DNA of 64,000 nucleotides, from assembly GCF_015706575.1 (NCBI RefSeq), contig NW_024037072.1:27281162-27345161 (forward strand). Reading direction: 5' to 3'. A model generated the notes under the pieces. The model did not search any database and was not told the origin of the DNA. It worked only from the letters and a program-made list of their open reading frames with translations. Of the stretch, positions 25,901-37,900 are shown piece by piece. Source of the stretch: Patiria miniata. Its lineage: Eukaryota > Echinodermata > Asteroidea > Valvatida > Asterinidae. Position 1 is the first letter of the stretch. Each line of letters starts with the position of its first letter. The position numbers were made by a program, and so were the translations under genes.

Positions 25901-28900
25901 ACGTCGGTGACTGAGAATGGTAAAATTGTCCATTATGCTGAAGACACTTCTATTTTTTATTCAAGTAAAGATATTCATCAGATTAACTTGTATCTAAACC
26001 GTGATTTCAGCAGCGTATCCAGCTTTTGTTGTCAGGGGGCAACTGCACATCCGCGCCGAAATGTACACATGTTTTTCTCCGGACACTTGGCCTCCGTAAA
26101 ATCAAAAAGCGGAGGGGGGGGGGCTGTTACCCATCTTCCAAATGGGGGCGCTCTTCGAAACTGACCATTATTATACATACTTTGCATTGTATTGGTTGTT
26201 GAGCGGGATTTCTTTGGTGGGATTAATGGCAAAAAAACTCTCGAAATTTTTTTTTCAATCATTGCTGACAAAAAAAAGTCAGGGGGGGGGGCAAAGTTCC
26301 CCCCTGCCCCCCCCCCCCCCCCCCCCTCCTCGCTGGATACGCCACTGCGTGATTTGCAGAAAATATCAAACTGGCTTAATGAGAATAGATTAAAATTTAA
26401 TACTACCAAGTAAAAAAGCATGTTGTTTGGTTCAGCCCAAAAATTTGCTAGATGTGAATATCCCAATATTGATATTTTTGTAAATGACAATTGCCTGGAA
26501 CAAGTAACCCCTTATAAATATATTGATGTTCACACTAATTGTAAAATGAAATGGATTGAACATATTGACCATGTAGCATCTTCCGTATCTAAAAGAATAG
26601 GCATTTTGAATAGACTTTAAAATGTCTTGCCTACACGCACCCTTAACCTTATTGTGACAAGTCTTTTTTTCCCTCAGTTTGATAATTGTGATCTTATTAA
26701 GGAGTAGTGCTTCCAAAACCCTGATGCAAAGGCCTGAGTTATGGCAGGACATATGACATTTTTTGTTAAGGAGAACATGTTGAACGTACTTAAGCAACCA
26801 TTAAGCCGACAGTCTGCCACCAAGTCAGAAGCCAATTGTTGCCATATGGTAACTTACCCAAACAGACTACTCACCATAGATGTACTGTTGTTGTTGGTGT
26901 GTGTGAATGCTGGCAAGATGTCCACCATCAGCAACGCATGCAGCTTCAGCCTGAGCCCAAGACAGCCTGTCTCCTTGTGAGGGAATATAGACAAGTTTGT
27001 AGCACATAGTCCCAACACGGTGCCACCCATTTGTGCAGGAATTGCCTGATGTTAAGAAAAATAATAACTTGGTGTCAGGTCGTCAGATACATGAGGAAAT
27101 AAAAAAGAAAGCAACTTTCTAACTGAACCATAAGAAGAAATAGTAACTCTTTCAAACAAAATAATATTGAAAAATAAATAATGAAATCAACAATATATTA
27201 AGTGGTGTATTTACATTACAGGTATATTCAAAAATGGAGCCTCTGGAAAGAGTCTTTCCTTTAATGTCTCAAAAACAATATCATGAGAGTCATGTACATT
27301 GTATGTCGGCATACACATGAGTTACAGAACAGGGTGATCTAATATCAATTTTAATGGGCACTTAAGGGGTTAAACAAATTGACTCACTTGATGAGCAAGT
27401 ATTTCCTGTCCAACTTTGTGTGCAATTACATCGGCAACTTTCCAAATCCAATGTTCCTCCGTTCAAACACATCATGGAACAAACTGGGGGAAAGCAAATT
27501 CTTAAAATTAAGGCAGAAAAAGAACAATATTCATGATTTACGCAATTAAGCAAATGCTTCAATTTTATGGGAAAAGGGGATTCACAATTCTTTTGTTTAA
27601 ATGTGATACAACAGCCACAAACACAAACCAGCTTTTGTTTATCTTTGTTTACTCCCCCCAAAAAACAGCAACAACAACAATAACAACAACAACAAACAAT
27701 AACTGAACAACAACAAAAACATTTTGATCACTAAACCTTTAATATAGTAGGACGCATCAATAAACGTTTGCATCCTACCTGTGACATTGAATACGAAGCT
27801 CTCTGATGTAATGCATTCACCATTATTAATCACTGTACAGGTGACTGTTTGAGATCCAACTCCAAACACACCTCCTGTAAGACCGACAGCAGCATCTCCT
27901 GATGAGTCTGTACATGTGATGGGTTGATCATCAGAGTTGGAAGCAGTGACTGCTGGCCAAGGCACTGTAGCATTTGACTGGAATTCATTGATAAACTGTT
28001 CACCAATACTTGGCAGAGTCAGAGACGGTGATACTGTACGGATGATATTAAGAATAATGTTACTTGTCTTTTCAAATTCAATCCATGTGTTTAATGTAAT
28101 CAGCACGTATTGCTAAAAGACAGTGTCAAGTGGTTGTTGATGCTGGAGTTACTTACTTGTAACACTGAATGTGAGTATTGCAGTCTCCAAACTCCCATCT
28201 GAGAATCGAGCAATACAGATGACAGAATGAGTTCCAACTGCAAAGATTCCTCCAGTAACGTTCACATCCATTCCATCTTTAGAATCTTGACAAGTTACGC
28301 CAATCACAGTTGCAGTTTCTTTATCGATGGCAGTAACTTCATTCCAAGTCACTGATACAGGTGCTTGACCAGCAGTGATACACTGAGTATTGATGGTTGG
28401 AACTTGAATATAGGATGCTATAAAACATAAACATTATCGAAATAGATACAGACAGAGTTTGTATTTTAGGGACAAAGGCGAGGGCAGGGATTATTATTGT
28501 GTCAATGGTATCGTTATATACATAGACAACAATTGTGGATAAGTACAAGACATACCGGTATAATGTCTACTAAAAAAAAAGGAGGATATTTTGTCAATTA
28601 CGTTTAAAAACACTACTATTACAAAACCTTTCACATGTATGTCTGAACTGTGCTATTATTATGAATGCTGCAATATCAACCAACATACCAATTTACCGCT
28701 GGCATAAACTGTAAACAAGGTTTTTAACATGGGTACAGAAAGTTGGTTTTGGCTCCTGAAGTACTTGGGGGGGGGAATGAAATACTATCGGGCCTAATTC
28801 AATCAAAATATACTGCTGGTATATCTCGAATGATTTTCATTATATGACGATATCGCTGTAGTGTGGCATAACTCACGTTGACTGCAGATGTAGTTGTTTT

Positions 28901-31900
28901 TCGTATTGCATCCATCGTCGCCCCATGCGTTGTTCATGTCAGTCATTTCTCCGCTTAATTCATCGGCATAAATGAAGACACAATCCTGTCCTTGCCCTCC
29001 ATCTGGTTCAGCTGGAATTCCGTTTGTGTTCCAAAAGAAAACATCCTGAAAGGCAACAAAACATGAAATTATATCTTTCAACTTGGTTTGATATTCTCTA
29101 TAACTATCCCAATGGATTCATCAGTTTTTAGCCCAATGGTCCTATATAAAATAACTCGATAACGAATATTTTGAGTATTTCACACCGTCTGACTCACGGG
29201 TAAATCGTTATCAATGGTACCTTGACAAGTACGCGTACTAATTTCAAAGAAATAATTTTCGAACTGAACAACAAATACTCTAATTTATGTAACTCCGTTA
29301 CATTATAAGTGAGCAATGGATTATTTTAAGGTGTTATTGCCGTGCTATTTTCGGGTTTCACCTCGACAAATAGATTTGTACGTCCTATAATCCTACAATT
29401 TAGTCAGTTTTGAAGACGTCTTACGAAAAAAATTATTTGTTTTCACAAAAATGCGAATATTTGCCATTCGGGAGATACTGAGCATTAGGTAGACATATTT
29501 TCTCTTTAATGCTTTAACTATTATTTCTGGAAGGGAAATTTCAGTGTCGAAAGTTCCTTAAAACAAAATACAAAAGTATAATTGAAAGGTTCGGGCATGA
29601 CATTGGTTTAAATAGGGTGATGGGAGAGTTTTTGTATTGATTTATTTATGCAGAAGTCTATAATTGTCTCCAACAACATGAATAAAACTGCTGCAAACTG
29701 TTCACTGGATTAACCTGGAATACAAAATCAACAAACTTAGAGCGGCCTACTATTTCATCCTTAGCAAGGACTTCTTCATAGGCAAAGCAAATGTTGAAAC
29801 GGCACCTTAGGTGTGTTTTTTGTGCCTCTGAAGAAGTCCTTGTTGAGGATGAAATATTAGGCCGATCAAATGTTTTGAATTGTCTCTAAGGTACCATTCT
29901 GGGTTATTATTTCATGTACATCTTATCTACATACGGATCTAGCGAAATACATGATAAGAAACTCACTGTATTAGCTCCATCAATCCAGGTATAAGTGCCT
30001 TCTGCACCCCTGTCATTCAGTCCCAGCCAGTAATAGTTGCCTTCAACAAGGTTTGCTGATAGTAACATAATAATGAAACATTAATAGGATCGGCAGTGGT
30101 CATTCGGTCCCAGGCAGTTCTCAATACGTTCAACAAGGTTTGCTAACCATTAAAATAACTTGGCTCGGGAGAGTTTAAGGGTAATCATGGTCAGTGCATC
30201 GCAGTCAGTGTTCCTTCAACAAAGTTTGCTCGCACTTACAAAGCCATACAGCCCGACCCCGGCAAATACTCAGAGAATTCCCTTCAACAAAATATCTCCC
30301 TCATTTTGATTTTTGATGTACAGATTGAGGCTCGTCTGTTGTGATTAGTAATAGGGAAACATGCAGAGCCCCTAAAGGGAAACGTCCAACAATATCATAA
30401 CATTGTGCGTACGACATATAAATTATGCGCACGAGGATGTAAATTTATTTTGGGCATGTCCCTTTGGCTCCGAAGAAACATGTGTGGACAATGGAACTTA
30501 AATTATGGAATTGTTACCCGAACAATTAGGCCATGCGACATTACACATTTTTGGTTTTATTTTGTGAGGGAAATATTATTGAACCTAATGCAACAAGCCG
30601 GCTGTCAGCTATTAAGTCAGTGTTTGCGATATGGCGACATTATAGAAGATAGATGTACTCACCATAGATGTAATGCTGCTGTTGTTGGGTATGAAGGCTG
30701 GCAAGATGTCCTCCATCAGCAACGCATGCAGCTTCAGCCTGAGCCCACGTCATCCTGTCTCCTTGTGAGGGAAAATAGACAATTTTGTAGCACATGGTCC
30801 CAACACGGTGCCAGCCGTTTGTGCAGGAATTGCCTGAAATAAAAAAGGGAATAAATAACTAAATGTCAAGCATCCACATATATCGGAGAAAGGACTGAAG
30901 GCAACATTCTAATCTACATACAGTGAATTGGTTATTATTTTTATCCAAACAAGAAATTCAGAATAATGATAGTATGAATTAATAATAACGACTATTTCCT
31001 GGCAATAGCACATGTTGTTATCTAAAACCCAGCAATATACCTAAAGCGTTTGTATATGAGAGAGTACCATGATTGATGTTAAATGTAACCATGTTATTGT
31101 AGCATAGGCCCTGTGTACACTTATTCATTTCCATTAAAAGTTGCACACACGTATTGTTAATCCCTACCTGAATATGTTTCAGCTTTTTAACACCCTGTTT
31201 CGAAAAATCTTCTTTTTTCATCCACTGAAATTGACTGCATATTTTGTACTGACCAGTGGCGTATCCGGGGGGGGGGTGGGGGCAGGGACACCTCAGTAAG
31301 TATTTCAATCAATAGTTAGAGATTTCTGACATCAACCCCCAAAAAAGAAAACAGCTCAAAAACCATTACAATGCGTCGTAAAAATCGACATAGGCCTTTA
31401 TTTTTTCAGTATGCATAATAATGGTGAGTTTTGAAGAGCGTCCCTATTAGGAAGGTCCCAGCCCCAGCTCCCCCCCCCCCCCCCGGCTTTTTGATTTTAC
31501 GGAGGCCAAGTGTCCTGAGAAGAAAAAAAAACATTTCAGCGCGGATGTGCGGTTAACCCCTCCCCCCCCCCCCACATCAAAAGCAGGATACGCTACTAGT
31601 GCTAAGACAAATTCATAAGGTGTTTCCAATAGGACTTGAACCCCAAATCCCAAGCTAGGGTTTCCTAGAGAGCAAGAAGTGTGACTCACGTGATGCTGAG
31701 CACGTGTCTCCAGTCCAACTTTGTGTGCAGCCGCATTGGCAACGCTCCAAATCCAATGTTCCTCCATTCAAACACATCAATGAACAAACTGTGGAGGAGA
31801 AAATAAGGAACAATAAAAAGATGACGGCAAAAGAACGCTTTCTCAGTTATGTAAACGCTAATGCTCCAAAATCTATTCCAAATTTGAAGGGAAGAGGAAA

Positions 31901-34900
31901 AAATAATCCTTTCATGTGAAGGCGCTAGCACGATCTTGGGCCAAATACAAACCGGTTTTATCTATACCAAAGTAGTATGACAAGGGCATAATACATTCTG
32001 ATCAGCAGACCACTGATATGTTGAGACACATTAATACATAAACAAACTTTTGCATCTTACCTGTGACATTGAATGCGAAGCTCCCTGATGTAATACATCC
32101 GCCATCATTAATCACTGTGCAGTTGATCGTGTGAGATCCAACTCTAAACACACCTCCTGTAAGACCGACTGCAGCATCTCCTGATGAGTTTGTACATGTG
32201 ATGGGTCGATCATCAGAGTTGGTTGCAGTGACTGCTGGCCAAGTCACTGTAGAGTTTAACTGGACGTCATTGGTGAAATGTTCACCAACAGTTGGCAGGG
32301 TTAGAGATGGTGATACTGTAAAAAATAATATCAAAAGTGTTAATTAGGCCTATATATAAGGCCTCATAATAATTATATAAAGAGCATCCACGGAAACAGG
32401 AAAAGTTACAATCATCTCCTTTTTTTGGAAGTAACCTTCAAGTCAGAAGAAAGGAAATATTTCTCAACTTGTATGCAGTGGAGAAAGAAATGGCAGATTG
32501 TCCATTTATGTGATTGCCCATAAATACTCCTCAACATTTTTTATTTAAAAAAAAATGCTATATAAATTAGCTATTGCCGATATTTACACCACAAAGGTTA
32601 TGGAGAGTCATGCGAAGTAGGACCAAAATGAAGCTGCATTTAACACACATGCAATCGGCACGTTTTTCTTTCACGTCACGCTGGAAGCATTCATGTAGCA
32701 ATGAGTACATGTATATTGTTAGACCACAGCGGGTATAAGCCAAGGCCATGATGACGACCAAAAAAAACGGTTTGGGCTACAATGATGTCATCAACAGCTT
32801 CAAACTAAATTTGACACGCACAAAGAAACGGTAATGCAAAAAAAAAACATTTCAAACAATCTTCAAGCATCTGCAAGCTATTTTTATGTGTTATTTTTAT
32901 ATAAAGAGCATCGGTGGGGTTTTTTTTTCGAAACCCCCCCCCCCCCGCCTTGCGTCCTGATTTTATGACATTATTTGTAGCAGTTTTCCATACTTAGTTA
33001 AAGCAGAATCTGAGAAAAGTGAAGGGATTTTACGTTATTTTGCATCACACAATGTCAGCCCATGTCAAATTGGCTGACACTGTATCAAATAATGTTTGTG
33101 TAATGCAATGCACGTAATGCAATACACGTAAAAGAACCCAGTAACACTTTTCGCTAAGATGGGGTTTGCCCTGGTGTGTCGTGCCTCCTGTTAAAACTCC
33201 CATGCGGAGTACTTTGGAGAAGAACCAACAAAGTACCAACAAAGTACCAAGATAGATATTACATGCACAGATTATGTTACTGATGCTATATACTTACATG
33301 TGACATTGAATGTGAATCCTGCAGTATACACACTCCCATCTGAGAATCGAGCAATACAGATGACAGAATGAGATCCAGCTCCAAAGATTCCTCCAGTAAC
33401 ACTCACATTTCTACCATCTCCAGAGTCTTGACAAATTACACCAATGGCAGTAGTAGACGTTTTGTTGCCAGAACTTCATTCCATGTCAGTGACACAGGTG
33501 CTTGGCCAGCAGTGATACACTGAGTACTAATGGTTGGCACTAGTACATATGACGCTGCTGAAACACAATGTTATGCAAATAATTTTTTTTTTTTAAATAG
33601 TTGCAAAGAGCATTAAACAGATAGCAAGATGCTTTTTTTTTTATTGCTTGGAGGTATTTTAGGCTTCAAAATTCAGGTCCTCAAAAATCGATTGCCTTTA
33701 TTTCAGTCATATATTGTTTTTTTTAAGATTGCCCGAAACACATGCTTTCCTTACTGTTGGGCCTTTTTTATTCAGGCGAATTTGCACTATAAACTCGCCG
33801 GTTTATTGTATTTTCAGGTTTTTATATAACACTTTTTTTCGAAATAGTTAATTTTGTCCTTCCTCCATTGAGATTGTTATAAGCACTGCATACTTGGTAA
33901 TACCAAAGAAAATAACAGACAAATTCATAAGGCTGCTTCAATGAGACTTGAACCCCAAACCCCGACTTCACAAAATGTAGCAGCACGAGTTGCATGTAAC
34001 ATGTATGTTGGCAATGAAGGGGAAAAAACAGAATTGCAGTCAATCATGGAAGGGTGTCCTAGAGAGCAAGAAGTGTGACTCACGTGATGATGAGCACGTG
34101 TCTCCAGTCCAACTTTGTGTGCAGCCGCATTGGCAACGTTCCAAATCCAATGTCCCTCCATTCAAACACATCAAGGAACAAACTGGTGGAGGAGAAAATA
34201 AAGCACAATAACAAGAAGACGGCAAAAAACAACGCTTTCTCAGTTAAAAGGCCAATGCTCCAAAGTCAATTCCAAATTTGAAGGGAAGAGGAAACAATAA
34301 TCCTTTCATAGGAAGTCGCTAGCACGATCATGGGCCAAATACAAACCGTTTTATCTATACCAAAGTAGTATGAAAAGGGCATAATACATTCTGATCAGCA
34401 GACCACTGACATGTTGAGACACATTAATACATAGACAAACTGTTGCATCCTACCTGTGACATTGAATGTGAAGTTCTCTGATGTAATACATCCGCCATCA
34501 TTAATCACTGTGCAGTTGATCGTATGAGATCCAACTCTAAACACACCTCCTGTAAGACCGACTGCAGCATCTCCTGATGAGTCTGTACATGTGATGGGTT
34601 GATCATCAGAGTTGGTTGCAGTGACTGCTGGCCAAGTCACTGTAGAATTTAACTGGACTTCATTGGTGAACTGTTCACCAACAGTTGGCAGCGTTAGAGA
34701 TGGTGATACTGTAAAAAATAATATCAAAAGTGTTACATAGGAGGGCCTAATAACACTTATATAAAGAGCATCCACGGAAACAGGAAAAGTTACAATCATC
34801 TCCTTTTTTTGGAAGTAACTTTCAAGTCAGAAGAAAGGAAATATTTCTCAAATTGTATGCAGTGGAGAAAGAAATGGCAGATTATTCATTTATGTGATTG

Positions 34901-37900
34901 CCCATAAATGCTCCTCAACATCTTTTATAAAAAAAAAGCTATATAAAATAGCTATTGTCGGTAGTTACACCACAAAGGCCATGCGAAGCAGGACCAATAT
35001 GAAGTTGCATTCAACTCACAGTTTTATCAATGCGATCGGTAAGTTTTTCTTTAACTTTATATCGTCACGCTGGAAGCATGCATGCAGCAATGAGTATTGT
35101 TACACCGCGGTGGGTATTATTCAAGGACATAATGAGGAAAAACCGGTTTGGGCTACAATGATGTCATCAACAGCCTTCAAACTGAATTTGACAAACAAAA
35201 AAACGGTTATGCAAAAATCATTTGAAACAATCTTCAAGCATCTGCAAGCTATTTTTTATGTGCTATTTTTATATAAAGAGCATCGGTGTCTTTTTCTTTG
35301 GAGAAGAACCAACCAAGTACCAACAAAGTACCAAGATAGATGTTACATGCACAGATTATGTTACTGATGCTATATACTTACATGTGACATTGAATGTGAA
35401 TCCTGCAGTATCCACACTCCCATCTGAGAATTGAGCAATACAGATGACAGAATGAGATCCAACTCCAAAGATTCCTCCATTAACACTCACATTTCTACCA
35501 TCTCCAGAGTCTTGACAAATTACACCAATGGCAGTAGTAGACGTTGTGTTGCCAGTAACTTCATTCCATGTCAGTGACACGGGTGCTTGGCCAGCAGTGA
35601 TACACTGAGTACTAATGGTTGGCACTAGTACATATGACACTGCGGAAACACAATGTTATGCAAATAATATATTTTTTGTTTAATAGTTGGAAAGAGCATT
35701 AAACAGATAGCAAGATGCTTTTTGTTATTGCTTGGAGGTATTTTAGGCTTCAAAAGTCAGGTCCTCAAAAATCGATTGCCTTTATTTCAGTCATAAATTG
35801 TTTTTTTTTAAGATTGCCTGAAACACATGCTTTCCTTACTATTGGGCCTTTTTTCAGGCGAATTTGCACTATAAACCTGCCGGTTTATTGTATTTTCAGG
35901 TTTTTATATAACACTTTTTTCGAAATAGTTAATTTTGTCTTTCCTCCATTGAGATTGTTACAAGCACTGCATACTTGGTAATACCAAAGAAAATAACAGA
36001 CAAATTCATAAGGTTGCTTCAATGAGACTTGAACCCAAAACCCCGACCTCACAAAATGTAGCACCAAGAGTTGCATGTAACATGTATGTTGGCAATGAAG
36101 GGAAAAAACAGAATTGCAGTCAATCACGGAAGGGTGTCCTAGAGAGCAAGAAGTGTGACTCACGTGATGATGAGCACGTGTCTCCAGTCCAACTTTGTGT
36201 GCAGCCGCATTGGCAACGCTTCAAATCCAATGTTCCTCCATTCAAACACATCAATGAACAAACTGTGGAGGAGAAAATAAGGAACAATAAAAAGAAGACG
36301 GCAAAAAGAACGCTTTCTCAGTTAAAAGGCCAATGCTTTAAAAGTCAGTTCCAAATTTGAAGGGAAGAGGAAAAAATAATCCGCTCATGTGAAGTCGCTA
36401 GCACGATCATGGGCCAAATACAAACCGATTTATCTATACCAAAGTAGTATGACAAGGGCATAATACATTCTGATCAGCAGACCTCTGATATGTTGAGACA
36501 CATTAATACATAAACAAACTTTTGCATCTTACCTGTGACATTGAATGTGAAGTTCTCTGATGTAATACATCCGCCATCATTAAGCACTGTGCAGTTGATC
36601 GTATGAGATCCAACTCCAAACACACCTCCTGTTAGACTGACTGCAGCATCTCCTGATGAGTCTGTACATGTGATGGGTTGATCATCAGAGTTGGTTGCAG
36701 TGACTGCTGGCCAAGTCACTGTAGAATTTAACTGGACTTCATTGGTGAACTGTTCACCAACAGTTGGCAGCGTTAGAGACGGTGATACTGTAAAAAAAAA
36801 AATAATATCAAAAGTGTTAAATAGGAGGGCCTAATAATACTTATATAAAGAGCATCCACGGAAACAGGAAAAGTTACAATCCTCTCCTTTTTTTTAGAAG
36901 TAACTTCAAGTCAGAAAGAAATGAAATATTTCTCAAATTGTATGCAATGGAGAAATGCGATCAATGCGATCGGTAAGTTTTTCTTTAACTTGATATCGTC
37001 ACGCTGGAAGCATGCATGCAGCAAAGAGTATTGTTAGACCGCAGTGGGTATTATTCAAGGACGTAATGAGGAAATACCGGTTTGGGCTACAATGATGTCA
37101 TCAACAGCCTTCAAACTGAATTTGACAAACAAAAAAACGGTTATGCAAAAATCATTTGAAACAATCTTCAAGCATCTGCAAGCTATTTTTTATGTGCTAT
37201 TTTTATATAAAGAGCATCGGTGTCTTTTTCTTTGGAGAAGAACCAACCAAGTACCAACAAAGTACCAAGATAGATGTTACATGCACAGATTATGTTACTG
37301 ATGCTATATACTTACATGTGACATTGAATGTGAATCCTGCAGTATCCACACTCCCATCTGAGAATTGAGCAATACAGATGACAGAATGAGATCCAACTCC
37401 AAAGATTCCTCCAGTAACACTCACATTTCTACCATCTCCAGAGTCTTGACAAATTACACCAATGGCAGTAGTAGACGTTTTGTTACCAGTAACTTCATTC
37501 CATGTCAGTGACACAGGTGCTTGGCCAGCAGTGATACACTGAGTACTAATGGTTGGCACTAGTACATATGACACTGCGGAAACACAATGTTATGCAAATA
37601 TTTTTTTTTTTAATAGTTGGAAAGAGCATTAAACAGATAGCAAGATGCTTTTTGTTATTGCTTGGAGGTATTTTAGGCTTCAAAAGTCAGGTCCTCAAAA
37701 ATCGATTGCCTTTATTTCAGTCATATATTGGTTTTTTTTAAAGATTGCCTGAAACACATGCTTTCCTTACTGTTTGGCCTTTTTTCAGGCGAATTTACAC
37801 TATAAACCTGCCGGTTTATTGTATTTTCAGGTTTTTATATAACACTTTTTTTCGAAAAAGTTAATTTTGTCTTTCCTCCATTGAGAATGTTATAAGCACT

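Noticed and set aside
26032-26490. 152-codon minus-strand frame and plus-strand proline-rich frames
   Set aside because: They lie within the G/C-run MITE and LINE fragment and have no independent support.
34894-35434. 157-codon plus-strand frame, with related frames near 37044 and 38991
   Set aside because: They recur because the RTK introns are duplicated. They run antisense across introns, share no known domain and are disrupted between copies.
36022-36360. 112-codon plus-strand frame and its copies near 33990 and 38003
   Set aside because: Antisense shadows of the duplicated EGF exon and its introns.
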